Of a DNA stretch of 64,000 nucleotides, positions 16,868-26,221 are shown piece after piece (positions within the stretch are counted from its first letter, which is position 1; each line of letters opens with the position of its first letter). The position numbers and the translations under genes were made by a program. The notes below the pieces were generated by a model that was not told where the DNA came from, searched no databases, and saw only the letters and a list, made by a program, of their open reading frames with translations. Source of the stretch: Saprospira grandis (GTDB taxonomy: Bacteria > Bacteroidota > Bacteroidia > Chitinophagales > Saprospiraceae); NCBI RefSeq assembly GCF_027594745.1, contig NZ_CP110854.1, positions 1-64,000 on the forward strand, written 5' to 3'.

Positions 16868-17926
16868 ATGGCTTTGTTGGACCAAATTGTAGCGCGCCTA
16901 GGCGCCGAAAAAGCAGCCTATCTGCTCGAACACCAATCATCGACTTTTCCTAAATCTGCAATTCACGCTCCTCGCCCCAACTTTATTGATGAAGTTTGGA
17001 GCCAGAGCAACAGAAATATACAAACGCTCCGTAGCTTGGGCGCCTTGCACAATCATGGCCGCTTGGGTGGAACGGGCTACCTCTCTATTTTGCCTGTAGA
17101 TCAGGGCATTGAGCATACCGCTGGGGCCTCTTTTGCCCCCAATCCCATCTATTTTGATCCTGAAAATATCATTAAGTTGGCCCTAGAAGCGCAATGTAGT
17201 GCCGTGGCCACTACTTATGGTGTCTTGGGTGCTGTGGCTAGAAAGTATGCACACAAAATTCCTTTGGTGGTTAAAATTAACCACAATGAATTGATGACTT
17301 ACCCCAACAAATATGACCAAATCCAGTTTGGCTCTATCAAAAATGCTTGGGATATGGGTGCCGTAGCCGTAGGGGCCACCATCTACTTCGGCTCAGAAAA
17401 TTCTAATCGCCAACTCATTGAAATTGCCGAAGCTTTTGAATATGCTCATGAGCTAGGTATGGCCACCATTCTTTGGTGCTACACTCGTAACTCGGCCTTC
17501 AAAAAGGATAAGGATTATCATCTAGCAGCCGACCTCACTGGCCAAGCCAACCATTTGGGCGTTACCATTCAGGCAGATATTATTAAGCAGAAGTTGCCTG
17601 AAAATAATGGCGGCTTTACGGCAGTAGGCTTTGGTAAAACGCATCCTAAGATGTACACTGACTTGGCTACTGAGCACCCCATTGACCTTTGCCGCTACCA
17701 AGTAGCCAACTGCTATATGGGCCGTGTGGGCTTACTCAACTCTGGAGGAGCTTCTGGCGGAAATGACCTGCAAGATGCGGTAGAAACTGCTGTTATTAAC
17801 AAACGTGCGGGTGGTTTGGGCCTTATTTTGGGCCGCAAAGCTTTCCAAAAACCCATGAACGAAGGAGTAGATATCATCTCTGCCGTTCAAGACGTATATG
17901 CTTGTCAAGATATCGATCTAGCCTAA
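16868..17926 (+). CDS. fbaB: Class I fructose-bisphosphate aldolase (FbaB/DhnA type)
   Basis: Cleaves fructose-1,6-bisphosphate into DHAP and glyceraldehyde-3-phosphate through a lysine Schiff base. The 352-residue protein matches the archaeal/bacterial DhnA-type aldolase throughout: LPVDQGIEH, KINHNELMTYPN, GATIYFGSE, TIQADIIKQKLPENNGG, RYQVANCYMGRVGL and NKRAGGLGLILGRKAF. The catalytic lysine is probably in ADIIKQK, by analogy with E. coli FbaB. The phosphate-binding Gly-rich stretch SGGASGGNDL is present. The upstream region has TTTGTATTTTGG, near the TAnnTTTG box but one base short. A strong terminator follows. The metal-dependent class II enzyme is not in this window. Confidence 0.93.
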   Translation: MALLDQIVARLGAEKAAYLLEHQSSTFPKSAIHAPRPNFIDEVWSQSNRNIQTLRSLGALHNHGRLGGTGYLSILPVDQGIEHTAGASFAPNPIYFDPENIIKLALEAQCSAVATTYGVLGAVARKYAHKIPLVVKINHNELMTYPNKYDQIQFGSIKNAWDMGAVAVGATIYFGSENSNRQLIEIAEAFEYAHELGMATILWCYTRNSAFKKDKDYHLAADLTGQANHLGVTIQADIIKQKLPENNGGFTAVGFGKTHPKMYTDLATEHPIDLCRYQVANCYMGRVGLLNSGGASGGNDLQDAVETAVINKRAGGLGLILGRKAFQKPMNEGVDIISAVQDVYACQDIDLA

Positions 17927-17942
17927 GGCTTAGGGTCGCAAT

Positions 17943-17974
17943 AAAGAGCCAGCCCCAAAAGGGCTGGCTCTTTT
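17943..17974 (+). terminator. Terminator of the aldolase gene
   Basis: Perfect hairpin AAAGAGCCAGCCC/GGGCTGGCTCTTT with a CAAAA loop. Both flanks suit termination. Confidence 0.88.
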
Positions 17975-18008
17975 CTGTTTACAGAACAGGCGTTTTTGGT
18001 CCAATGGC

Positions 18009-18265
18009 GTCTTGCAGGCGGCAAAGCCGCCGCAAAGGAGCGCAGCGACTGGCCTAGCGATGTGAAAGGGTGGCCGAAGGCCAGACCGAGCTTTTGAGCA
18101 AAGCGAAAAAGCGACAACAAGGCTGAAAGCCGCAGTTCGATGACCGAAGGGAATAACGGCCGAGCAGAACTGCGAGCCCTGGAACGACAACAAGCCCTTT
18201 AGGGCGCAGTTCGACGACCAACGGGAGTAACCGCAGCAAGGCGTAGCCGCAGCTGAGGCCCCAAA
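18009..18265 (-). repeat. GC-rich hairpin element, copy 9 (expanded)
   Basis: At 257 bp, the longest single copy in the window. Closing stem GGCCT/AGGCC. It contains the extra GTCGAACTGCGGC-type submodule twice (around 18134-18158 and 18204-18232), one on each side of the core CGGCCGAGCAG, as if it had been inserted or duplicated inside the element. It lies between the aldolase and trkA genes and fills most of the 427-bp gap. Confidence 0.83.
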
Positions 18266-18353
18266 ACGGTCCCCAACTTTAAATAGTTATAATAAGCCTA
18301 ACATTTTATAAAACTTCCTTGTACTTTTGTGGTAGAATAAAAGTTATCTACAA

Positions 18354-19697
18354 ATGAAAATCATTATTGCTGGAGCTGGAGAAGTGGGTTTCCACTTGGC
18401 TCGTCTGCTTGCCGATGAGCAGCAAGATATTACCCTGATAGACACCAATAAAGACCGATTGGCCTATATTGAAAATCGTTTGGATGTCCTTACCCTCAAT
18501 GCCAATGCGGCCTCGCCCAAAGCCTTGCGGCAGGCAAAAATTGAGCGCACCGATATGCTCATTGCCGCTACGGCCTCTGAAACCACCAATATTACTATTG
18601 GTTTGATTGGTAAAAAATTGGGGGCTCGGCATAGCATTGTGCGGGTATCTAACTCTGAATACCTTTCTTGTGGAGAAGGCGATTTTTCTTTATTGGAGCT
18701 CGGAATTGATGAATTGATTTCGCCTGCTGCCCTAGTCACTCATGAAATTGAGCGCTTATTGGAGCAATCTGGTGTGACAGACTCTATTGATTTTGGCGAT
18801 GGACAGCTGAAGGTTGTTGGGGTGCATTTGGTAGAAGAAGATGCCCCAATTTTGAACAAAACGGTCATTGAGGCCGCTGCCGCCCATGGCCGCAAGCTAA
18901 TGCCCGTAGCCATACGAAGAGGGTATAAAACATTGATCCCCAGAGGTAACTCTATGTTCAAGCTAAATGACTTTGCCTACTTTGTTTCTTCCCCTCAAGA
19001 CCTGCCCGATTTGATGAAATTCACGGGAAAACCCGAGGTTAATATTCGCAATATCATGATTGTTGGCGGAAGTTTGATTGGGCAACAATCGGCTAAATTG
19101 CTCAGCGATAAGTACAATGTCAAATTGGTTGAGGTCAATAGGGAGAAGTGCTACAACTTTGCCGAGCGCCTGCCCGAAACCTTGGTTATTCACGGAGATG
19201 CTCGTCAGGTGGACCTACTCAAGGAGGAAAACATTGACGAGATGGATGCTTTTATTGCCGTAACGGGCAATTCGGAAACGAATATTATGTCTTGCTTGGT
19301 GGCCAAATCCTTGGGAGTTCGTCAGACCATTGCACTAGTAGAAAACATGGACTATATCCATCTTTCTCAGAATATTGGTATTGATACGCTCATCAATAAA
19401 AAGCTGTTGGCAGCTTCTAATATCTTTAAGTTTGTCCGCAAGGGCGAAGTCTTGACCATTGGGAACTTGCATGGCGTACAGGCCGAAATTTTGGAGTTTG
19501 AGGTCAAGCGAAAATCAAAGATCACCCGTTCGCCCATTCGCAAATTGGGTTTTCCGGAAGGGGCCATTATTGGGGGCGTGCTTCGGGGTAGCCAAAGCTA
19601 TACCCCACTTGGAGATTTTAAAATCGAGGAAGGCGACCGAGTGGTTGTTTTCACCTTGCCCGATGCCATTCGTAAAGTAGAACGTTTCTTTAAATAG
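18354..19697 (+). CDS. trkA: Trk potassium uptake regulatory subunit TrkA
   Basis: Cytoplasmic gating subunit of the Trk K+ uptake system that binds NAD(H) or adenine nucleotides. The product has 447 residues. It is two tandem RCK units: the first Rossmann motif is IIAGAGEVGFHLARLL (about 3-18), the second is IMIVGGSLIGQQSAKLL (about 232-248), and each is followed by a TrkA-C domain. The gene lies 7 bp before trkH on the same strand, so the two form an operon. TACTTTTG at 18322-18329 fits the -7 box, but no TTG lies at the right distance upstream. A TTATCTACA just before the start resembles a DnaA box, but it is isolated. Confidence 0.95.
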   Translation: MKIIIAGAGEVGFHLARLLADEQQDITLIDTNKDRLAYIENRLDVLTLNANAASPKALRQAKIERTDMLIAATASETTNITIGLIGKKLGARHSIVRVSNSEYLSCGEGDFSLLELGIDELISPAALVTHEIERLLEQSGVTDSIDFGDGQLKVVGVHLVEEDAPILNKTVIEAAAAHGRKLMPVAIRRGYKTLIPRGNSMFKLNDFAYFVSSPQDLPDLMKFTGKPEVNIRNIMIVGGSLIGQQSAKLLSDKYNVKLVEVNREKCYNFAERLPETLVIHGDARQVDLLKEENIDEMDAFIAVTGNSETNIMSCLVAKSLGVRQTIALVENMDYIHLSQNIGIDTLINKKLLAASNIFKFVRKGEVLTIGNLHGVQAEILEFEVKRKSKITRSPIRKLGFPEGAIIGGVLRGSQSYTPLGDFKIEEGDRVVVFTLPDAIRKVERFFK

Positions 19698-19704
19698 CCC
19701 TAAA

Positions 19705-21207
19705 ATGCCTAAAAATAGATTTCACCTCAAGGTCATATTAAATGTATTGGGCAGTATGCTCTTTTTTAATGGCCTTTTTATGTTAGCCTGTCTGCCCATT
19801 GCCCTAATCTACCAAGCAGAGGGAGGCGGTATGATGGAAATGGCTGGTTTTTGGGAGTTTTTGATTCCTGGTCTAGGCTCTATTCTCTTTGGTCTCGGCA
19901 GTTGGTTGGCTACTCGCAAGCATTCTGGCAATTTGAGTAAAAGAGACGGCTACCTCATTGTTAGTTTGGGCTGGCTGCTGATGTCTGTAGTGGGGGCCCT
20001 TCCCTATTACCTTTTTGGCGGAGTGGAATTTCCAGATTTTGCCTGCGCCCTCTTTGAGTCGGTTTCTGGATTTACCACTACGGGGGCTTCGGTCATCAAT
20101 GATATTGAGGCCATGCCTCGCTCCATTCTGTTTTGGCGTTCGCTTACGCACTGGATTGGGGGAATGGGGATTATTGTGCTCACGATTGCCATTTTACCAC
20201 TTTTGGGCATTGGCGGAATGCAGCTTTTTGTAGCCGAGGCTCCTGGTCCCACTGCCGATAAGTTGCACCCCAGAATTACCGAAACTGCTAAGCGGCTGTG
20301 GGTGATTTATGTGATGCTGACCGTAGTAGAAACCATTTTGTTGCTTTTCTGTGGTCTGGACCTCTATCATGCGGTCAATCATGCCTTTGCCACGGTCTCT
20401 ACGGGTGGATTTTCTACGCAAAATGCCAGTTTGGCGGCCTATGGTCCCGCCGTGCATTATGTTGTGATTGTCTTTATGTTTTTGTCGGGTATGAACTTTT
20501 CGCTTACCTATTGGGGACTCAAGGGGCAGTTGCACCGCATTTGGCGCAATGAAGAGTTTAGAGCCTACCTCTTTTCGGTCCTTATTATTACGACTATAGC
20601 CACGGCCTTGGTCTTTAGTTATGACCCCCAAAAGCTAAATGTTTCTTTAGAAGAGGCCTTTAGAGATGCACTATTTCAGGTGATTGCCGTGATTACCACT
20701 ACGGGTTTTGTGACCGAGGATTTTACGGCCTGGGGTCCTTTTCTCAAGGTGGTATTTTTCCTCATGATGTTCATGGGCGCCTCGGCGGGTTCTACCTCTG
20801 GGGGCGTAAAAATTGTTCGGCACATCCTAATTCTGAAAAACGGGATTTTGGAGTTCAAGCGACAATTGCACCCTCATGCTATCTTACCTCTGCGCTACAA
20901 CAAAAAGGCCGTAGAGGGCAAAATTGCCTATAATGTCTTGGCCTTTTTCTTGGTCTATATGGCCCTCTATTGTTTTGGCTGCCTAATTATGGCGGCTTGG
21001 GGCTTTGATTTTGAAACCGTTTTGGGCTCGGTGGCTACCTCTTTGGGTAATGTGGGCCCTGGTTTGGGGCAGGTCAATCCCGTCTCCAATTTTGCCTTTT
21101 TTAATCAGGGACAGAAGTTTTTTCTCTCTTTCTTGATGCTACTTGGCCGCCTAGAACTCTTTACGGTTCTGATTGTGCTTACGCCTTTCTTCTGGAAAAA
21201 ATACTAG
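19705..21207 (+). CDS. trkH: Trk potassium uptake membrane subunit TrkH
   Basis: The K+-translocating channel-like subunit in the inner membrane. The product has 500 residues with about ten to twelve hydrophobic segments. The four pore-loop repeats are visible through their filter-like glycines: SVSGFTTTGASV (about 124-135), HAFATVSTGGFSTQN, VIAVITTTGFVTED and VATSLGNVGPGLG. The linker after the third loop has the family pattern GASAGSTSGGVKIVR. It lies 7 bp after trkA, an arrangement that is standard for this system. The operon ends at the terminator at 21234. Confidence 0.95.
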   Translation: MPKNRFHLKVILNVLGSMLFFNGLFMLACLPIALIYQAEGGGMMEMAGFWEFLIPGLGSILFGLGSWLATRKHSGNLSKRDGYLIVSLGWLLMSVVGALPYYLFGGVEFPDFACALFESVSGFTTTGASVINDIEAMPRSILFWRSLTHWIGGMGIIVLTIAILPLLGIGGMQLFVAEAPGPTADKLHPRITETAKRLWVIYVMLTVVETILLLFCGLDLYHAVNHAFATVSTGGFSTQNASLAAYGPAVHYVVIVFMFLSGMNFSLTYWGLKGQLHRIWRNEEFRAYLFSVLIITTIATALVFSYDPQKLNVSLEEAFRDALFQVIAVITTTGFVTEDFTAWGPFLKVVFFLMMFMGASAGSTSGGVKIVRHILILKNGILEFKRQLHPHAILPLRYNKKAVEGKIAYNVLAFFLVYMALYCFGCLIMAAWGFDFETVLGSVATSLGNVGPGLGQVNPVSNFAFFNQGQKFFLSFLMLLGRLELFTVLIVLTPFFWKKY

Positions 21208-21233
21208 CCTCAGGCTAAATGGATGTACTATTG

Positions 21234-21261
21234 GAGAGCAGCTTTAGGGCTGCTCTTTTTT
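21234..21261 (+). terminator. Terminator of trkAH
   Basis: GAGCAGC/GCTGCTC hairpin followed by T6. Confidence 0.85.
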
Positions 21262-21271
21262 GTTGGTTGTT

Positions 21272-21345
21272 TTGGGGTGTTACTCCTTACAGTCGTCGAA
21301 CTGCGGCCTAAAGGCCTTGTTGTGGCCATTTGGCCTTCGGCCATC
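21272..21345 (+). repeat. Fragment of the GC-rich element (copy 10)
   Basis: A partial copy with GGGG followed by the TTACTCC..GTCGTCGAACTGCGGC submodule seen in copy 9, ending in GGCC TTC GGCC. It lacks the GCTCGGCCC core and the closing stem. A small open frame across it is not a gene. Confidence 0.65.
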
Positions 21346-21367
21346 AACATGCTGAAAGGGAAAAGCG

Positions 21368-21401
21368 AAGGCCCAAGCGCAGCTGCGCTTGGGCCTTTTT
21401 A
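21368..21401. terminator. Bidirectional terminator
   Basis: A perfect self-complementary 30-bp palindrome (21368-21397, centre AGCT), followed by T-rich sequence on the right. It sits between trkH and the convergent small gene at 21425 and could serve both. Confidence 0.65.
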
Positions 21402-21424
21402 TCTCTTCTTTAAAAGGAGGGATA

Positions 21425-21832
21425 CTAAATAGCTCTATACTTTAGCTGTTGAATATCCATATTGCCGCCTAGATAAGCATATTGGCTATGGAACTGGTCT
21501 TCGGCAGCTAAGACAGCTTTGGGCAGTTCGATTTCATCGCCAGTATTTTGTTTCAAGATAATATGGTCGGCATTTTTGGTCCAGCGGCCATTGCCTTCAA
21601 TTGGGCCATCGGCAGTATGGTAAAGGACCTCAAAGTTGCGGTTATCGTAGAAGGTAATTTGTACGGGGACATAGCCACCAAATCGGCTAGTAAAGTTGCT
21701 GTCATTAAAATCAACGAGGTCTGTAGTGACCATTCCGCCCTTGTCCACATCATAAACTTCGGTACTTAGGGCCTGCAATCGCCATACTTTTTTGCCATTT
21801 TGGTGCAGGTGGGTAGATCTGAGTTCTGCCAT
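21425..21832 (-). CDS. Hypothetical protein (small, cytoplasmic)
   Basis: A 135-residue protein with no signal peptide or membrane segment, opening MAELRSTHLHQNGKKVWRLQ. The middle alternates short hydrophobic strands (VPVQITFYDNRNFEVLYHTADG; GNGRWTKNADHIILKQ) in a way that suggests a small lipocalin-like beta-barrel, but this is only an impression. Coding looks real: the plus-strand frames across it are broken and its codon use matches that of its neighbours. It is convergent with trkAH. No function can be given. Confidence 0.7.
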   Translation of the reverse strand: MAELRSTHLHQNGKKVWRLQALSTEVYDVDKGGMVTTDLVDFNDSNFTSRFGGYVPVQITFYDNRNFEVLYHTADGPIEGNGRWTKNADHIILKQNTGDEIELPKAVLAAEDQFHSQYAYLGGNMDIQQLKYRAI

Positions 21833-21875
21833 AATATTGTTTTTTTTTATTGAGAAAGTTGTTTTTATTTTTTGC

Positions 21876-22020
21876 GTCTAGAGGCGGCGAAGCCGCCGGC
21901 TGAGGGATGGATAGCAGTGGCCCGCAGGGCCAGACCAAAGCGCTGAAAGCGCTGCAGGGCCGAGCAGACCTGCGAGCTGCGGCACAGCCCGACCCGGCCA
22001 AAGGCCGGGGCAGCCCCAAA
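21876..22020 (-). repeat. GC-rich hairpin element, copy 11
   Basis: Closing stem GGCTG/CAGCC. First hairpin CCCGGCC/GGCCGGG, second AGCGCT/AGCGCT with a TTC loop, third GGCCC/GGGCC, distal GGCGGC/GCCGCC with a CTAGACGC tail. It lies in the 420-bp divergent gap before the peptidase gene. The remaining part, 22021-22252, is AT-rich and shows no feature I can name. Confidence 0.88.
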
Positions 22021-22252
22021 AGAAGCTGCTTAGCGCTCGATATAGTCGAACTTTTTTTCTTTTTTGTAGAAAAGAATAGTCCTTTTGCGAAGAACTTCTT
22101 TTTTTAGATAAAGGGCTTTGGGGGCTACTTAGAAACAACCCAAAGTTCGGCAAAAAGATTCTATTTTCATATATATTTATTTGAATACAGCAGCTTATCA
22201 GCCCTAAAGAACTGATTATCAAACTGTATTTTCATTCATCAATTTAGAAAAA

Positions 22253-24409
22253 ATGATAAAACATTATGTTGGGCTAGCATTCTTATTGCTAGTGGCGGCG
22301 CCCAATTTGGTTTGGGCTCAAGAAAAGGAGATTCAGCTAGAGGAGATTTGGCGAAATTACCAGTTCTTTTCGCAATCGGCTCAGGGCTTTAACTTTATGC
22401 AAGACGGGCAGCATTACAGCCAGTTAGACGGCAAGAAGATTCGGGAGTTTGATTTGAAAACGGGCCAAGAAAGTCAGGTTCTTTTTACGGCAGAAAACGG
22501 CTTTGACATTTCGGGCTATAGTTTTGGGCCCAAAGAAGAAAAAATCTTGTTGGAGACGGAGCCCGCAAAAATTTATCGCTACTCTTATAAGGCCAACTAC
22601 TTTGTTTATGACCGCAAGAGCCAGAAATTGGAGGCGATTTCGGAGGCAGGCAAGCAGCGTTATGCTAGCTTTAATCCGCAGGCAGACAAAGTGGCTTTTG
22701 TTCGGGACAACAACCTCTTTTACAAGGACTTGAAGACGGGCAAAGAGTTACAAATCACGGAAGATGGCGAACAAAATAAAATTATCAATGGGGCCACGGA
22801 CTGGGTATATGAAGAAGAATTTGCCATTGACAAGGCCTTTTTTTGGTCGCCTGATGGTCGTAAAATTGCCTTTTTGCGCTTTGATGAATCGGCGGTAAAG
22901 GAATTTGGGATGACCTATTATTTGGGGAACCTCTACCCTAATCCCGTTAGCTTTAAGTACCCTAAAGCGGGAGAGAAAAACGCCATTGTCACGGTACATC
23001 TCTATGATTTGGAGAGCAAAAAGCTACGTCAGTTGGAAGTAGGGAGGGAGACGGATCAGTATATTCCGCGTTTGCTTTGGACCCCCAACAACGAGCTTTG
23101 CATCTATCGGATGAACCGTCATCAGAACCAATTGGACCTATTTTTATTGGCTGCTGATGCTAGCACCCCCAAGTTGTTGATGAGCAAAGAGAATAAATAT
23201 TTTATTGATATTGAGGACCATTTGGTCTTTTTGAAAGATGGCCGCTTTGTTTGGTCAGATGAAACTGATGGCTACCGCCATTTTTACCTTTATGATAAAG
23301 CGGGCAAGGTTATTCGCCAACTGACCAAAGGCGAATGGGATGTTACCGACTTTTATGGGGTAGATGAAAAAAATGAGCGCCTTTACTTTCAGGCTGCGGC
23401 CGAAAAATCGACTGAAAGAGAGGTTTATTGGGTTAGCTTGAAGGGCAAAAAGATGAAAAAGCTCAGCAAGGCCGCGGGGACCAATAGTGCAGAATTTAGC
23501 CCCACCTTTGCTTTTTACATCAATAAGCATTCGGACATCAATACGCCGCCTAGCTTTACGGTTTATCAGACCAAAGGCAATAAAAAATTGCGTGTGATTG
23601 AGGATAATGCCCCTTTGAAGCAGCGTTTGAAAAACTACAATTTGGGCAAAATTGAGTATTTCTCTTTTAAGAATCCCGAAGGGACTAAATTGAATGGCTG
23701 GCGCATTTTGCCTCCCAACTTTGATCCTAAAAAGAAATATCCCGTCTTTATGTATGTCTATGGCGGCCCCTCGGCCCCCACAGCGGGTAATGCTTGGAAG
23801 GATGGCAACAATATGTGGTTTCAGCTACTGGCCCAGAAAGGCTATATTGTAGTTTCTGTAGATGGCCGAGGCACCGAGCCCAGAGGAGAAGCCTTTAGAA
23901 AAGCGACCTATATGCAATTGGGTAAATATGAGGCCATGGACCAAATTGCCGCCGCCAACTATTTGGCTGGTTTAGATTATGTAGATGGCAGCCGCATTGG
24001 CATCTTTGGCTGGAGCTTTGGCGGCTATCTCTCTTCTTTATGCTTAGCCAAGGGCAATAAGGTCTTTAAAATGGCCATTGCTGTGGCCCCGGTTACCAAC
24101 TGGAAATGGTACGATAGCATTTATACAGAGCGCTATATGCGCAGCCCCAAAGAAAATAATGAGGGCTATGAGCAAAACTCTCCCATCAACTTTGTGGAGC
24201 GCATAGAAGGAGCCTATTTATTGGTGCACGGCTTTGCCGATGATAATGTGCATTTTCAGCATGCTGCCGAAATGTCTTCGGAGCTCATCAATAATAATAT
24301 TCCCTTTGATCAGCAGTTTTACCCCAATAAAAACCATGGGATTTATGGCGGCTATACCCGCCTACACCTCTATAACAAAATGACAAAATTCATTTTGGAA
24401 GAGCTTTAA
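22253..24409 (+). CDS. Dipeptidyl peptidase IV (S9 family)
   Basis: An exported serine peptidase that removes N-terminal X-Pro dipeptides, typical of Bacteroidota that live on proteins. The product has 718 residues: a signal peptide (about 1-22, ending VWAQ), an eight-blade propeller region (DPPIV N-terminal domain, about 95-430) with the ATDWVYEEEF motif that binds the substrate N-terminus, and a C-terminal alpha/beta hydrolase. The catalytic triad is visible: Ser588 in GWSFGGYLS, Asp663 or 664 in ADDNVHF, and His695 in KNHGIYGG. All key residues are present. It is a single gene with a bidirectional terminator. Confidence 0.95.
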   Translation: MIKHYVGLAFLLLVAAPNLVWAQEKEIQLEEIWRNYQFFSQSAQGFNFMQDGQHYSQLDGKKIREFDLKTGQESQVLFTAENGFDISGYSFGPKEEKILLETEPAKIYRYSYKANYFVYDRKSQKLEAISEAGKQRYASFNPQADKVAFVRDNNLFYKDLKTGKELQITEDGEQNKIINGATDWVYEEEFAIDKAFFWSPDGRKIAFLRFDESAVKEFGMTYYLGNLYPNPVSFKYPKAGEKNAIVTVHLYDLESKKLRQLEVGRETDQYIPRLLWTPNNELCIYRMNRHQNQLDLFLLAADASTPKLLMSKENKYFIDIEDHLVFLKDGRFVWSDETDGYRHFYLYDKAGKVIRQLTKGEWDVTDFYGVDEKNERLYFQAAAEKSTEREVYWVSLKGKKMKKLSKAAGTNSAEFSPTFAFYINKHSDINTPPSFTVYQTKGNKKLRVIEDNAPLKQRLKNYNLGKIEYFSFKNPEGTKLNGWRILPPNFDPKKKYPVFMYVYGGPSAPTAGNAWKDGNNMWFQLLAQKGYIVVSVDGRGTEPRGEAFRKATYMQLGKYEAMDQIAAANYLAGLDYVDGSRIGIFGWSFGGYLSSLCLAKGNKVFKMAIAVAPVTNWKWYDSIYTERYMRSPKENNEGYEQNSPINFVERIEGAYLLVHGFADDNVHFQHAAEMSSELINNNIPFDQQFYPNKNHGIYGGYTRLHLYNKMTKFILEEL

Positions 24410-24426
24410 ACCCAGTTTAAAGGGAC

Positions 24427-24461
24427 AAAAAAAGCCTGTAGCAAAATGCTACAGGCTTTTC
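24427..24461. terminator. Bidirectional terminator
   Basis: Perfect hairpin AAAGCCTGTAGCA/TGCTACAGGCTTT, A-run to the left and T-run to the right. It serves the convergent peptidase and formimidoyltransferase genes. Confidence 0.85.
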
Positions 24462-24481
24462 TTCTTTTGGTCAGGAACGCA

Positions 24482-26167
24482 CTAGAGTTTAGTTTCTACA
24501 ATAGCCAAAACCGCTGTTTCAGCAGCTTGCATTTTATCGAGCATAGCAGCTCCTTCTTGCAAGCAATCGCTAACGATGCTATCACTCTCCATCCCTTTGC
24601 TGTTAATCTTCACATTGAGGTAGGCACCACGAAGCGCAGCTCTAGCGCAAAGCATACCCACGCCAACATCACTAATAGAATTGGGGTTACCCTCCTTGGC
24701 CATTTCCTCTAAAAGCGGTAAACTAGCCATACAAGCTTTCATGACCTGGAAAGGCACTAAAATCGCTTGGCGAGTAGCTTCGGCAATGGCTTCTTTGCGA
24801 GCTGCTTTTTCGGCCTCGCTGCCTTTAGGCAAACGGAAAGCCGCCATAATTCCATTAAAGGCATCGGTATCTTTATCGACTAGATCAACCAGTTCTCGCT
24901 CTAAAACCTGCGCTCTTTCGGCCCAATCGCTAAAGTACTCCCAGCGGTCGTCCCAACCTCTTTTGTGGCTCGACAAATTGGCTACCATACCGCCTAAAGC
25001 AGCGCCCAAAGCCCCTACATAGGCCGAAATAGAGCCCCCACCTGGGGCTGGACTCTCTGAAGAGGTTTCTGTGGCAAAGTCAGATAAACTCATCTGAATT
25101 AAAGGCTGCTGACTGGCATCCTTGAGCTGATATTCGATAATGCGCTCATTGGGATCAAAGGGAGAAAGCTCGTCTAGGCCCATCGTTTTGACCGCAATCT
25201 TGATCAATTCTTGTTCTGAAATCCCAACAGAACGTTGCTGTTGGCGCAGAAAATAGCGGCCAGCATCTAGCATCACCTTGAGCGGCACCAAGCCCACTAG
25301 CTCTGAGCCCGTTACCCGCATACCTCTTTTAGTTGCCGACTTGCAACTTTCCTCAAAAACAATATGCAAAGGACTTTGCTCAATGTTCGTGATGTTCATC
25401 GACACCTGAGCCACCCCATATTCTTCAATAAACCAACCGATTCCCTTTACGCCCTTACAAGCGCCTGCAATGCGGACCGGCTGCCCATTTTCATCCAATA
25501 CTTTTTTGCCCGTAATGGGGTTCCCCTCTCGCTTAACGCGGCCCGCTTCTCGAATATCAAAGGCTACAGAATTGGCCCGACGGACAGAGGTCGTATTGAG
25601 GTTAATATTATAGGCAATCAAGAAATCACGAGCACCAATAGCCATCACCCCCGCTTCTTTATGCAAAGCTTTGGGGCCATAATCAGGAGTAAACTCAGGC
25701 GTGGCCAATTTATCGGCCATGGCTTCATATTCTCCAGAACGGATATTGGCCAAGTTTTTCCATTTGGCCTGAGTGGCCGAATGCTCATACAAAAAGACAG
25801 GAATGTTTAGCTCCTGCCCCACTCTTTCTCCCAATTTTTGGCTATAAGCCACCGCTTCTTCTACAGAAACGCCCGAAATCGGAATCAGTGGACAAACATC
25901 GGTGGCCCCCATACGAGGATGCTCGCCCTTATGTTTGCTCATATCAATGAGTTCACTGGCTTTCTTAATGCCCTGAAAAGCCCCTTCAATCACGGCTTCT
26001 GGCTCTCCGACAAAAGTAACCACCGTGCGGTTGGTGGCCTTTCCGGGGTCCACATTAAGCAATTTCACCCCTTCTACAGCAGCAATAGCGGCTGTAATTT
26101 CGGCAATAACTTCTGGTCGGCGGCCCTCACTAAAATTGGGCACGCACTCAATAAGACGCTTAGACAT
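24482..26167 (-). CDS. ftcD: Glutamate formimidoyltransferase / formimido-THF cyclodeaminase
   Basis: A 561-residue two-domain enzyme that ends histidine degradation. It moves the formimino group from formiminoglutamate to THF, then deaminates it to 5,10-methenyl-THF. Residues 1-about 300 are the transferase, opening RLIECVPNFSEGRRPEV and carrying the catalytic histidine in GEHPRMGATDVCPLIP (H83). Residues about 345-561 are the cyclodeaminase domain (SPAPGGGSISAYVGALGAALGGMV). Both domains are complete, so this is the fused form known from animals and many Bacteroidota. No hut genes lie nearby. It lies 54 bp downstream of the 26222-26806 gene and may share its transcript. Confidence 0.94.
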   Translation of the reverse strand: MSKRLIECVPNFSEGRRPEVIAEITAAIAAVEGVKLLNVDPGKATNRTVVTFVGEPEAVIEGAFQGIKKASELIDMSKHKGEHPRMGATDVCPLIPISGVSVEEAVAYSQKLGERVGQELNIPVFLYEHSATQAKWKNLANIRSGEYEAMADKLATPEFTPDYGPKALHKEAGVMAIGARDFLIAYNINLNTTSVRRANSVAFDIREAGRVKREGNPITGKKVLDENGQPVRIAGACKGVKGIGWFIEEYGVAQVSMNITNIEQSPLHIVFEESCKSATKRGMRVTGSELVGLVPLKVMLDAGRYFLRQQQRSVGISEQELIKIAVKTMGLDELSPFDPNERIIEYQLKDASQQPLIQMSLSDFATETSSESPAPGGGSISAYVGALGAALGGMVANLSSHKRGWDDRWEYFSDWAERAQVLERELVDLVDKDTDAFNGIMAAFRLPKGSEAEKAARKEAIAEATRQAILVPFQVMKACMASLPLLEEMAKEGNPNSISDVGVGMLCARAALRGAYLNVKINSKGMESDSIVSDCLQEGAAMLDKMQAAETAVLAIVETKL

Positions 26168-26221
26168 AGGTTGTTGATTAGCTGTTGTTTTTGGCCCAAA
26201 AAAGACCGAATAAAGAGGCGC

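Noticed and set aside
18340..18352. DnaA box (TTATCTACA) before trkA
   Set aside because: A single near-match without others nearby is expected by chance.
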